From: UBA1422 sp963676385
Lineage (GTDB): Bacteria; Bacillota; Clostridia; Peptostreptococcales; Anaerovoracaceae
Reading direction: 5' to 3'
DNA: 64,000 bases
NCBI GenBank assembly: GCA_963676385.2
Contig: CAXXMM010000002.1
Location: 62,001-126,000 of the forward strand
In this document: one piece after another, positions 1 to 7,761 of the stretch
How the letters are laid out: each line of letters opens with the position of its first letter
Position numbering within the stretch: position 1 is the first letter of the stretch
The notes under the pieces: model-generated
Told to the model about the DNA's origin: nothing
The model's database searches: none
Seen by the model: only the letters and a program-made list of their open reading frames with translations
Position numbers and translations under genes: made by a program

Positions 1-1
1 C

Positions 2-1138
2 TTGCTCTTTGTGGCATTTGACATCGGAACCGTGGGGAAAGCCGTATATTTCATTGTGCTTCTACTCATATATTTCTTTGTATATTCCCTTTATGAAGTA
101 CCCTATTATTCTTTGGCAGCCAATTTGTCCAATGATTCCAATGAGAGAACATCTTTGCGTATGGTTGCAACCAACGTGGAATATTTTGGAACCTTTATGC
201 TGGGTGTAGTTCCCCCGTCCCTTATCCCCTATTTGGAAAAGGTGTTTGATTCGGATTCTGTGTCCTGGGGAATCATGGCCGTGGCAGTTGGCGTCATCTC
301 CACTTTGGGAATGATCCTTTGCTGGGTCGCCACGAAAGGAAAAGAAATTATTGCCGAAAAAGAAGAGGAAGAAAAGTTCAACCTGCGGGAGATTTTGTAT
401 TTGTTCAAGTTAAAACCAATGGTGATTATGTTTTTCGCCGCAGCAACATACTTCTTTTACTACACCATGTCCGCCAACAGTTTTTATATTTATATGTATG
501 AAAATCTGGGACTGGACGGCAACCAAATCTCGTTTATCTATGGCGCCGGGGTTTTGTTTAGCATGCTGATCATATATGTTTCAAGTCGGTTTGCTATGAA
601 GTTTGACAAACGAATTGTGTTTTTCGTAGCCCTGACCTTGACCGGATGCAGCTTCATCATTTTCCATTTTGTCGGCATTTCCAGTTTCAATATGATTTTG
701 TTCTATCTGATTATCGACTCAATCAATGGGGGAACCTACTGGACGTTGATTTATCCCTTCATTTACGACGTGGTGGACTTGGACGAATACATTACAGGAA
801 ATCGTCGGGAAGGTTCCATCATGGGTATCTACTGCTTCATTATTACCATTGCCAGCGCTTTGACGGCTCAAATTGAAGGGATCATTATGCAGATGGGAGG
901 TTATGATGGCAATGCCGCAGCCCAAACCCCTGAGGCAGCCAACACCATCTTTAATATGATAACCATCTACCCCGCCATTGGGTTGCTGCTCACTGCGCTT
1001 ATTATGATGCAAAACCCCATTACCATCAAACGGGCAGATGCGGTTTCGGCAGCGTTGGAACTGAAAAGACAAGGGTCGCCGGCCCCACCCACAGGCTTTG
1101 AAATCTTGGTAAAGAATAGTTTTCATGGGAAGCAATAA
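2..1138 (+). CDS. GPH-family sugar:cation symporter (MFS_2), 5' end outside window
   Basis: This is an integral membrane transporter of the glycoside-pentoside-hexuronide:cation symporter family, which imports sugars or glycosides with Na+ or H+. The visible 378 residues contain about nine hydrophobic segments. They also carry the family loop motif VPYYSLAANLSND followed by ER near residues 33-49, and the late IYPFIYDVVDLDEYITG segment typical of GPH proteins. Family members are usually 450-500 residues, and the frame is open to the left edge, so the first two or three helices are missing and the TTG at position 2 is not the real start. The substrate cannot be deduced. A strong terminator follows 60 bp downstream, so it ends its own transcription unit. 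Confidence 0.85.
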   Translation: MLFVAFDIGTVGKAVYFIVLLLIYFFVYSLYEVPYYSLAANLSNDSNERTSLRMVATNVEYFGTFMLGVVPPSLIPYLEKVFDSDSVSWGIMAVAVGVISTLGMILCWVATKGKEIIAEKEEEEKFNLREILYLFKLKPMVIMFFAAATYFFYYTMSANSFYIYMYENLGLDGNQISFIYGAGVLFSMLIIYVSSRFAMKFDKRIVFFVALTLTGCSFIIFHFVGISSFNMILFYLIIDSINGGTYWTLIYPFIYDVVDLDEYITGNRREGSIMGIYCFIITIASALTAQIEGIIMQMGGYDGNAAAQTPEAANTIFNMITIYPAIGLLLTALIMMQNPITIKRADAVSAALELKRQGSPAPPTGFEILVKNSFHGKQ

Positions 1139-1198
1139 TTCGGATTCTGTCCGGAAGACCACAATGGGATACATCAATATGAGTAACATGAAAATGAT

Positions 1199-1223
1199 AA
1201 AAGCGCACAAACTGTGCGCTTTT
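1199..1223 (+). terminator. Rho-independent terminator after the symporter gene
   Basis: An 11-bp perfect stem (AAAAGCGCACA paired with TGTGCGCTTTT, loop AAC) is followed by T residues. It lies 60 bp after the symporter stop codon. Confidence 0.85.
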
Positions 1224-1334
1224 TCAATAATGGCAAAAGTCAAAAGATGGAGGAACCAAAGGACAAGGGTGAAGAAGAATGGCTATGTAAATTTTACAAA
1301 ACACACAAAAACACCGAAATGTTTAAAAAAGTAC

Positions 1335-1479
1335 TTGTATTTTTATTCTAAATAATTTAGGATGAAGGCAATTAGTAAAGTAGTGGGACAGTTTGTAGGG
1401 GGTTCGTATGACCGGCGTTGGGGAATACAAGAAACAAATCGGAGAAGCAATAAAGTGCATTTTGGGTGCGCTTTTTTTT
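1335..1479 (+). promoter_or_regulatory. Promoter, leader and terminator unit (leader pair A/D, copy A)
   Basis: A TTGTAT box (1335-1340), a 17-bp spacer and TAGGAT (1358-1363) precede a leader of about 90 nt. The leader ends in a hairpin (1452-1459 pairs with 1467-1474) followed by a run of T. The whole unit aligns with the region upstream of the YfhO-like gene (38225-38375). Shared elements include the 17-bp promoter spacing, the GTTTGnAGGGGnTTCnTATGA core and the AAGTGCAT...TGCGCTTTTT terminator. Here it is followed by the IS3 remnant, so it may have been the 5' leader of the Rhs gene before the insertion. No known riboswitch class was recognised. The rest of 1139-1556 holds no gene. Confidence 0.5.
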
Positions 1480-1490
1480 GTGCATGTAAC

Positions 1491-1542
1491 CTGGTATGCG
1501 TCGAAAAACGAGCACTGGGTATTGTAATTTCATATGCATAGA
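1491..1542 (+). repeat. 52-bp imperfect direct repeat, copy 1
   Basis: This stretch starts CTGGTATGCGTCGAAAAACG and ends around CATATGCATA. It matches 4703-4754 at about 46 of 52 positions. It lies just upstream of the IS3 orfA start, and the second copy lies beyond the Rhs/immunity genes, so the pair brackets the whole IS3-Rhs block. Confidence 0.75.
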
Positions 1543-1556
1543 AAGGGAGATTACAG

Positions 1557-1903
1557 ATGCCAAGCAATAACTCGAAGTACACAGAAGAAATGAGAATCCA
1601 AACAGCAGAATTTATCTTAAACAGCGGAAAGTCTGCCACCAGCGTAGCCGAAGAAATGGGAATCGACACTAATACGGTTTGCCGTTTGGGTGAGAGATTA
1701 CAGAAGAAAAAATAAACTGGGCACTTATGCCGAAGAAAAAAGGATATTTGACGGCGAAGCCAACGAGTACCCAGGAGATAAAAATCAAAATGCGTGACTT
1801 GGAAAGAGAAAACAAACGCATCAATAAGGAACTAGAAGAGGAAAAAATTAAGGTAGAAATCTTAAAAAAATCCCTGCACATCGTCATGCAAGCACCAGAA
1901 TGA
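1557..1903 (+). pseudogene. IS3-family transposase OrfA (two frameshifts)
   Basis: OrfA binds the terminal repeats of the element. The start ATG at 1557 follows GGGAG. It opens with MPSNNSKYTEEMR and a helix-turn-helix region (SGKSATSVAEEMGIDTNTV). The frame then shifts +1 near 1684-1688, giving WVRDYRRKNKLGTYAEEK. It shifts +1 again in an A6 run at 1736-1741, after which a long charged helix (MRDLERENKRINKELEEE) runs to the TGA at 1903. Read across both shifts it is a full-length OrfA of about 115 residues. OrfB overlaps it by 4 nt in the -1 frame, the usual arrangement for programmed frameshifting in this family. Confidence 0.8.
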
Positions 1904-2827
1904 AGTATGAAGCAATACATACATATGGCTCCGAATTTAAGGTGCGGAGGATGTGCAGAGTCTTGGAGCTGAAACCAAGTGGGTACTACCAATGGAAAAG
2001 AAGATGGGAGGAAAAGAGAAGCATATAGACAGGAAGAAAGAGCCTTGTCCTTAGTGGTTCGGAAAGTCTTTGAAGACAATAAACAGATATATGGCTACCG
2101 AAAAATGCAGCATGCCATGGAGAATGAAGGCTATGTTTTAAGTACCTACAAACTGAGGAAAATCATGCGTCAGAACGGCTTGTACCCCATTTCTCTTGGG
2201 AAAATACAGGCCGGCGCACAAGGGCAAGACAGATGGACGATTCTTTGAGAATAAATTAGAACAGAATTTTTTCACGAAAGAAGCAAATCAAGTTTGGGCC
2301 GGAGACATCACCTACATCAAGACGAATCAAGGATTTATGTATTTGGCTGCGGTGATGGATTTGTTCAACCGTGAGATTATAGGATATGCTATCAGCAAAA
2401 ATATTGACAGCGAGTTGACAAAGAATGCGCTGGGAAATGCGCTGGCAAGAACAGATCGACGAAATGGGAAAGTAACATTTCATAGTGATCGGGGGTAGCC
2501 AATATGCCAGCAACGCATTTCAAGAGATGCTAAAAAAAATATGCCATGGAAGGAAGCATGAGCAGGCCTGGTTGCCCTTACGACAACGCATGCCTTGAGA
2601 GCTTCTTTTCCACTGCGAAAAAAGAGCGCATCTACAGAAAGGAATATGGTACACTGGAAGAAGTGAAGTCGGATTTGTTCGAATATATCGAACTGTTTTA
2701 TAACCGGAAGCGTATGCATTCGCATTTGGGATACATGAGCCCGGTAGAATACCGAATGACGAAAGAAAAGGAAAAACAAGCTAAAACCAACAATGTAGGA
2801 ATGCATATGACTGCCCAAATGTGCTAG
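1900..2827 (+). pseudogene. IS3-family transposase OrfB, DDE integrase core (four frameshifts)
   Basis: OrfB is the catalytic transposase subunit. It begins MKYEAIHTYGSEFKVRR at the ATGA overlap with OrfA. The frame shifts +1 at about 1995-2010, 2186-2196, 2490-2495 (G5 run) and 2533-2540 (A8 run). The pieces join into one integrase. There is an HTH_21-like part (QIYGYRKMQHAMENEGY), then the DDE core with WAGDITYI and AAVMDLFNREIIGYA, then FHSDRGSQYAS, and finally the catalytic Glu in DNACLESFFSTAKKE. The C-terminus ends YNRKRMHSHLGYMSPVEY plus a tail. All catalytic residues are still encoded, so the decay is recent or artefactual. Confidence 0.85.
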
Positions 2828-4091
2828 ACAAATATCGACGCAGTCCAAAACATATCCAAGGATTATACCTATGACGATTTGGGCAGACTGACGGAAGTTG
2901 AGACCACAAATGGTGAAAACACGGACGCGGTGGCTTATACCTATGACAAAGTCGGAAACCGGGTCTCCAAGACCACCGAAGACACAAAGGTTTCCTACGA
3001 CTATAACGGTCTGAACCAGTTGACCTCTTCTGAAGAAAAGACGAAAGACGGAAACGGAGACTATAGCCAGTTGGCTGCTTCCACCGCCTATACCTACGAC
3101 GCAAAAGGGAATGAGATTACCCAAAGCGAGACCAGGGGAAGCACTCAGACGGTTACCAATAACGACTACACCGTGGACAGTATGCTTTCCGGAACCACTA
3201 TCCAAACAGGCGGTGGCACCACACTGACCCAGGAAAATACCTATAACGGAGGAGGACAACGGGTATCTAAGACGGAAAACGGCACTGCCACCAACTACTT
3301 CTATCAAGACGGCAGCGTCCTATACACCACAGACAGCAGCGGCGCCAAAACCACACAAAACTTCCTCACCACAGCAGGAAGCACCATGGCCGCCGCAAGA
3401 TACGGTGCCAGTGACATTTCCTACTACACTTACAATAAGGATATCCGAAACAGCACCGTAAGCATTCTGGATGAAACCGGAGCCGTGGCCACCAAATATT
3501 CCTACGACGAATTTGGGCAGACTACCGTGGACGGAGATTACACCTTCAGTAACGAAATCTGTTATACTGGAGGCATCTACGACTGGGCATCCGGCCAGTA
3601 TTACCTGAACGCCAGATACTACGACCCTGAAATAGGCAGATTCCTGTCGGAAGACACCTACCGAGGAGATGTGAACGATCCAGATACCCTGCATCTGTAT
3701 GCCTATTGCGCCAACAACCCAATTAACTATGCGGATCCCAGCGGGCATAATCCATTGGTTGGAGCATTGGCGGAAGGGCTAATAATTTCGGTAGATGTTC
3801 TCATTATTGGAACATATGTACTAGGAGTGCTTATCATTGGTGGCATAGTGATGGATTATTTTCATCACGGGGGTGGGAAATATCAGGTAAAGATTGAAAA
3901 AGATCCACCCCAGCCATATATGGGAAAGAAGGGAATTCAGTCAATGAAAGAACGCTGGAAAACGGGGTGCAAAAAAGGTTCATCAACTTGGGTCAAAAAT
4001 CAAGCAATTTGCTAAACATCATGAATGGCGGTATCATATTCATGTTACGATTCTTAAGAACGGACAGAGAATCAAGAGAATAACGATCTAA
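2828..4091 (+). pseudogene. Rhs/YD-repeat polymorphic toxin, 5'-truncated and frameshifted near the C-terminus
   Basis: This is the C-terminal part of an Rhs-type toxin delivery protein. YD repeats run from the IS3 boundary (YTYDDLGRLTEVE, YTYDKVGNRVSK, YDYNGLNQLT). They lead to the conserved Rhs core end YDPEIGRFLSEDTYRGD and YAYCANNPINYADPSGH, after which the variable toxin tip begins. The tip has a hydrophobic stretch (VDVLIIGTYVLGVLIIGGIV) and a basic tail. The first frame stops at 4015. A +1 shift in the A6 run at 3971-3976 restores a tail with AKHHEWRYHIHVTI ending at TAA 4089-4091, which fits better because the next gene follows at once. The N-terminus was lost to the IS3 insertion. 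The toxin tip family was not recognised. Confidence 0.8.
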
Positions 4092-4108
4092 ATGGAGGAA
4101 AGTTTATT

Positions 4109-4630
4109 ATGGATTTAATATATTGTTATGTTCCTGACGAATATGTACTACTTGTTGATAATCAAAAAAGATTATGCGACGTGGATATAAAGTATTGGAG
4201 TGAAATTGATGTAGTAGATTTACGGGAAGAAAGAAGTTTAAAATCGTGGTTTTTGGCATCGGATGATTTTTTTGTTTATAGGTCAGATAAAGTGGCAGAT
4301 TTTTTGTGGGACATCAAAGAGAACAATGAAGAAATTGTATTAAAGAATGAAGTATCTCGGTTGAAAAAAGAATATGTTTCTGAAACGATTGCTTCTAAAG
4401 AGGAGATAAGTGTTAAATTGGAGTTTTTAGCCCAAATGTTAAAGAAACAAAACTATGGTTTTTTCTATATGGATGGTAGTGACCTGAAGAAGATGGTATT
4501 TATTAGTTCAGGTGAAACATTAGAGATATTTTTCAAAAAAAATCAAGAATATGAAATTGAAAGCATTTTAAAGAAATGGGCGCGAAAAACAGACTATTTT
4601 TCTTTTCAACTTGGTACGGAGGATATATGA
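4109..4630 (+). CDS. Candidate immunity protein for the Rhs toxin tip (hypothetical)
   Basis: A 173-residue soluble acidic protein with no signal peptide or membrane segment, starting at ATG 4109 after GGAGG. It begins 17 bp after the restored end of the Rhs toxin gene. It is more AT-rich than the housekeeping genes nearby, as is common for toxin-immunity cassettes. Its sequence (for example DLIYCYVPDEYVLLVDNQ) matches no family I recognise. The immunity role is inferred only from position: small soluble genes directly 3' of Rhs C-terminal tips are usually cognate immunity genes. If the upstream toxin is dead, this would be an orphan immunity gene. Confidence 0.55.
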   Translation: MDLIYCYVPDEYVLLVDNQKRLCDVDIKYWSEIDVVDLREERSLKSWFLASDDFFVYRSDKVADFLWDIKENNEEIVLKNEVSRLKKEYVSETIASKEEISVKLEFLAQMLKKQNYGFFYMDGSDLKKMVFISSGETLEIFFKKNQEYEIESILKKWARKTDYFSFQLGTEDI

Positions 4631-4702
4631 GGAGTGTTATATGATGCGTCCATAGAGTGATACACAAAAGCAAATAAGGTACTGTTGCAAATAATTTTCA
4701 AT

Positions 4703-4754
4703 CTGGTATGCGTCGAAAAACGACCACGGAGCATTGTAATTTCATATGAATAGA
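4703..4754 (+). repeat. 52-bp imperfect direct repeat, copy 2
   Basis: Same orientation as 1491-1542, about 46 of 52 positions identical, 3.2 kb away. It contains GTCGAAAAACGAC, a small inverted repeat with a five-A loop. The remainder of 4631-4833 has no gene. Confidence 0.75.
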
Positions 4755-4833
4755 GACCAAAATCCATGGGAGGTCGCTTGTCCCTCTGGACATATATTTT
4801 ATCCAACTCCACACTGAAAGATGAAGACCTTAT

Positions 4834-4872
4834 AAAAAGAATTTCCTAAAACTATGCCGGGAAATTCTTTTT
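4834..4872 (+). terminator. Rho-independent terminator upstream of the toxin-antitoxin pair
   Basis: A 13-bp stem (AAAAAGAATTTCC with GGAAATTCTTTTT) encloses a 13-nt loop and continues into T residues. It insulates the relBE-like promoter that starts at 4875. Confidence 0.75.
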
Positions 4873-4874
4873 TG

Positions 4875-4914
4875 TTGACTTTTCAAATTTGATGTAATAC
4901 AATGTATTACATCA
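4875..4914 (+). promoter_or_regulatory. Promoter and 25-bp palindromic operator of the relBE-type pair
   Basis: TTGACT (4875-4880), a 17-bp spacer and TACAAT (4898-4903) form a good sigma-A promoter. The -10 box lies inside a perfect inverted repeat, TGATGTAATACA-A-TGTATTACATCA (4890-4914). This is the expected geometry for autorepression by the antitoxin or the toxin-antitoxin complex. Confidence 0.85.
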
Positions 4915-4928
4915 AGGAGGGCGATGTT

Positions 4929-5153
4929 ATGACAATTTCATTAAGACTGACGGAAGAGGATACCCAACTCTTTAAAAGTTATGCGGCACTACATGGGATA
5001 TCTGTTTCGGAACTTGTACGCCAAGCTGTTTTGGAGCGCATCGAAGATGAGCATGATTTGCGAGTTTATGATGAAGCAATCAAAAGATATCGACAAAATC
5101 CGGTTACATATTCCCATGAAGAAGTGTGCCAACTGTTGGAGCAAGTCGAATGA
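4929..5153 (+). CDS. RelB/CopG-type ribbon-helix-helix antitoxin
   Basis: A 74-residue antitoxin that should neutralise the RelE-like toxin encoded next to it and repress their shared promoter. It opens with a beta strand and helices typical of ribbon-helix-helix proteins (MTISLRLTEEDTQLFKSYA, then GISVSELVRQAVLERI). An acidic C-terminal part (SHEEVCQLLEQVE) would wrap the toxin. The start ATG at 4929 is chosen over the upstream frame because AAGGAGG ends 9 nt before it. The stop codon overlaps the toxin start (ATGA at 5150-5153), so the two are translationally coupled. Confidence 0.88.
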   Translation: MTISLRLTEEDTQLFKSYAALHGISVSELVRQAVLERIEDEHDLRVYDEAIKRYRQNPVTYSHEEVCQLLEQVE

Positions 5154-5416
5154 AGTTCAAAGTAGAATACACCGGGGATACCGTCAAATACCTTCAAAAA
5201 ATGGATCAATACACCCGAAAGTTTATCTTGGCATGGATAGAAAAAAATCTTGTGGGCTGTTCAAATCCAAGGCAGTATGGGAAACCTCTTGTAGCAAACC
5301 GATTTGGGCAATGGAGATATCGTATCGGCGACTATCGGCTGCTTGCAGAAATTGACGATGAGAAGATAGTCATTCTCATTATTGCTGTTGGGCACAGAAA
5401 AGATATTTACAAATAA
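5150..5416 (+). CDS. RelE-family toxin (ribosome-dependent mRNA interferase)
   Basis: An 88-residue RelE/ParE-superfamily toxin starting at the ATG that overlaps the antitoxin stop. It shows MKFKVEYTGDTVKYLQKMD, then the basic strand pattern GQWRYRIGDYRLLAEIDDEKIVILIIAVGHRKDIY. The Arg/Tyr-rich WRYRIGDYR core and C-terminal HRKDIYK are typical RelE features. Family members cleave mRNA in the ribosomal A site. ParE gyrase inhibitors share this fold but usually have a different C-terminus. It appears intact. Confidence 0.88.
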   Translation: MKFKVEYTGDTVKYLQKMDQYTRKFILAWIEKNLVGCSNPRQYGKPLVANRFGQWRYRIGDYRLLAEIDDEKIVILIIAVGHRKDIYK

Positions 5417-5570
5417 CAATGAGAAGAAGGAGTACCATCCGTAGGCTGCAAATTTTGTGGTCTACTTTTTTCTTGACAATTTTGTGAAATTGATACACGA
5501 TGTAGACGTAAAATATTGCTGCAAGTTTTTGCAATCATGGCATAGCCTGTACAATTGGAAAGGACCATCC

Positions 5571-6830
5571 ATGACGACCACAAATTTAGAAGAAAAAATT
5601 GAAGACCTGAAGCCGTTGCTCAGAGCGACCTCTGATGCGATTTGCATATTGGACAAGAATAACAAAGTCGTGTACGAAAATCCTTTGTATGAGCTGATGG
5701 TCAAACGGGGTAGCACGGAAATTGTGGAAGATGCCAAGGATGTATATCTGGATGGTGAGAAGTGGGCCAGAGTGGTGGTGTACCATGACATTTCTGAAAT
5801 CAATCGACTTCGCCGAGAACTGGATAGGCTGAACCAAAAACTGCGAACAGTACAAACGAAATATTCCTTTAAGGATATCATTGGTAAAGATCCGCGACTC
5901 TTAAAAGTCATCGCCACGGCAAAGGTGGCGGCGGTGACTCCTGCCACAATTCTTATACGGGGAGAAAGCGGAACGGGGAAAGAAATTTTTGCCAATGCCA
6001 TTCACAATGCCAGTCCCAGAAGAAACGAGAAATTTGTCAAAATCAATTGCTCCTCCATTCCGGAAGAGCTTTTGGAGAGTGAATTATTTGGATACAAGGA
6101 GGGGGCATTCACCGGCGCCCAGCGCGGGGGGAAACGAGGCCTATTCCAAGAAGCGGATCGAGGCACCTTGTTTATGGATGAGGTTGGAGACATTTCTCCC
6201 CGAATGCAGGTCAAACTGCTTCGGACATTGCAAGAGCGGGAAGTGATGCCGGTTGGCGCCACCGAAGCGATTTCTGTGGATGTTCGGATTATTTGCGCCA
6301 CCAACAAACCTCTGGAAAAAATGATAGAAGACGGGTCTTTCCGCGAGGACCTATACTACCGACTTAACGTCTTCCCTTTGTATATTCCGCCATTACGGGA
6401 GAGAGCAGAAGACATAGCGGATATTTCCATATACCTAATAGATAAGTACAATGATTTTTATGAGCGCAGTATTAAGCGTATTGACCGGGAAGGCCTTCGG
6501 CTTTTGCGTGAAAAACCATGGCCCGGCAATGTGCGGGAACTGGAAAATGTGCTTTCCAGAGCTTTAATCAACCAAGGACCCAAAGACGAAGAATTGACCG
6601 CCGGCGAAATTGAAGCTGCCCTTGGCGGCGAACAGCACAATAAAAAGGAGAGACAAAACAAAGAAGCGCGCATTTTGCCCCAAGAAATCAACAAGGCTGT
6701 GGAACAAACGGAGCGAAACTGTATTCAAAGTGCATTGGAGCAAACAGGCGGGGACAAAAATAAAGCGGCTGTTCTTTTGGACATTCCGGTGCGGACCCTA
6801 TATTATAAGTGCAAGAAACTGGGAATCTGA
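5571..6830 (+). CDS. Sigma-54-dependent transcriptional activator (PAS-like, AAA+, Fis-type HTH)
   Basis: A 419-residue enhancer-binding protein. Residues about 10-80 look like a short PAS-type sensor (SDAICILDKNNKVVYEN), followed by a coiled linker. The AAA+ domain carries Walker A GESGTGKE (131-138), the sigma-54 contact loop GAFTGA (178-183) and Walker B TLFMDE (199-204). The last 40 residues form a Fis-type helix-turn-helix (NKAAVLLDIPVRTLYYKCKK). ATG 5571 is preferred over the upstream extension because AAAGGA lies 7 nt before it and similarity to the family begins there. A consensus sigma-54 promoter and candidate binding sites lie directly downstream, so it very probably controls the isochorismatase/M20 operon. 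The signal is unknown. Confidence 0.93.
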   Translation: MTTTNLEEKIEDLKPLLRATSDAICILDKNNKVVYENPLYELMVKRGSTEIVEDAKDVYLDGEKWARVVVYHDISEINRLRRELDRLNQKLRTVQTKYSFKDIIGKDPRLLKVIATAKVAAVTPATILIRGESGTGKEIFANAIHNASPRRNEKFVKINCSSIPEELLESELFGYKEGAFTGAQRGGKRGLFQEADRGTLFMDEVGDISPRMQVKLLRTLQEREVMPVGATEAISVDVRIICATNKPLEKMIEDGSFREDLYYRLNVFPLYIPPLRERAEDIADISIYLIDKYNDFYERSIKRIDREGLRLLREKPWPGNVRELENVLSRALINQGPKDEELTAGEIEAALGGEQHNKKERQNKEARILPQEINKAVEQTERNCIQSALEQTGGDKNKAAVLLDIPVRTLYYKCKKLGI

Positions 6831-6836
6831 TTCGCT

Positions 6837-6915
6837 GCAAGAAATTGCGAAAATGCAAGTAACTGCGGCAAGAAGTTGCGAAATGCTTTTTAAACCCACC
6901 TTTCGCAAGGCGAAA
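6837..6915. promoter_or_regulatory. Candidate upstream activator sites for the sigma-54 regulator
   Basis: Two near-identical inverted repeats, GCAAGAAATTGC (6837-6848) and GCAAGAAGTTGC (6868-6879), lie 31 bp apart, about three helical turns. Each is followed by GAAA and TGC. A further perfect repeat, TTTCGC-AAG-GCGAAA, sits at 6901-6915. They lie 50-130 bp upstream of the sigma-54 promoter, where enhancer-binding proteins act. Confidence 0.65.
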
Positions 6916-6965
6916 TATAAGGGGAATAAGGCGACTTTCCCGGAAAAATCCTTTGACATATCCTT

Positions 6966-6980
6966 TGGCACAAAGATTGC
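6966..6980 (+). promoter_or_regulatory. Sigma-54 (-24/-12) promoter
   Basis: TGGCAC-AAAGA-TTGC matches the consensus TGGCAC-N5-TTGC exactly. Transcription should begin near 6990, about 40 nt before the isochorismatase start codon. Confidence 0.88.
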
Positions 6981-7030
6981 TTGTTATACAGGTATTACTT
7001 AATGCCAGACAATGAAACGGAGGAAATCAC

Positions 7031-7741
7031 ATGGACAACAACAAAATCTTGGATGAATTTGTCAGAGGATATTATGGCACCTTGGGCACATCGGTTTATG
7101 CCCAACCGGTTCCCATCAGCGGAGAGGATACCGCCCTCATTATTATTGATGCCCAGACCTGTGTCAAAAAAAGTTACTTTGTGGAAGGGTACAAAGCCAT
7201 GGGCATTGATGTGGAACCCTTGATGCCTGCCTTGGACCAATTGGGAGAAAACACTGACAAGGCACTGGCCAATATCCAAAAGATTCTCGCCAAATGCAGG
7301 GTGAAAGGCATCAGACCCATCCACATTAAAATTGAATCGTATTTGCCGGATGCCAAAGATACGGGGAGACTTCACAGTAGCGCCGGCATGTTTTATCCAC
7401 CGGGCTCGGCCTCTTCCGGATTCTGTGAGGAAGCAGCACCTGCCGAAGGAGAAATTGTTTTGAAAAAAACTTGCTCCGGCATTCATATTGGTACGCCGGT
7501 GGATCGAATTTTGCGAAATCTACATATCAAAAGTGTCATCGTAGTTGGGTTTTACACGGATCAATGCGTCAGCACTTCAGTAAGGGATTTGTCAGATCTT
7601 GGTTATGAAGTGGATATGATAGAAGATGCTATGGGAGCCATGAGCCAGGAAAGGCATGAAAAAGCTTTGCAGGGGATTCAAAAGATTTATGCCAACTCGG
7701 AGACAACGGAAGAATTATTGGCAAGATTGGAATCTCTGTAA
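7031..7741 (+). CDS. Isochorismatase-family cysteine hydrolase
   Basis: A 236-residue cytoplasmic hydrolase of the family that includes nicotinamidase, N-carbamoylsarcosine amidase and isochorismatase. The three catalytic positions are visible: Asp40 in ALIIIDAQ, Lys145 or Lys146 in VLKKT, and Cys179 in GFYTDQCVSTSVRDL. ATG 7031 follows GGAGG. It is the first gene of a two-gene operon behind a sigma-54 promoter, with an M20 amidohydrolase 20 bp downstream. The pair suggests stepwise hydrolysis of a carbamoyl or acyl-amide compound to release ammonia or an amino acid, but the substrate is not evident. Confidence 0.88.
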   Translation: MDNNKILDEFVRGYYGTLGTSVYAQPVPISGEDTALIIIDAQTCVKKSYFVEGYKAMGIDVEPLMPALDQLGENTDKALANIQKILAKCRVKGIRPIHIKIESYLPDAKDTGRLHSSAGMFYPPGSASSGFCEEAAPAEGEIVLKKTCSGIHIGTPVDRILRNLHIKSVIVVGFYTDQCVSTSVRDLSDLGYEVDMIEDAMGAMSQERHEKALQGIQKIYANSETTEELLARLESL

Positions 7742-7761
7742 ATCAAGGAGTGGAGGAAGCA

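Larger units (their letters stand above)
1545..2830 (+). mobile_element. Decayed IS3-family insertion sequence
   Basis: The element contains a two-gene IS3-type transposase (orfA helix-turn-helix plus leucine-zipper-like helix, orfB DDE integrase) overlapping at ATGA. The right boundary lies very near 2828, because the interrupted Rhs reading frame begins directly after the orfB stop codon. The left end could not be fixed, and no convincing terminal inverted repeat was found by eye. Six +1 frameshifts break the transposase, so the element should be immobile unless these are sequencing errors. Confidence 0.8.

Noticed and set aside
2480..3307. Long open frame of 275 residues on the minus strand opposite the Rhs gene
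   Set aside because: It is antisense to clear YD repeats, has no ribosome binding site and resembles no protein; it is a shadow of repeat-biased codon use.
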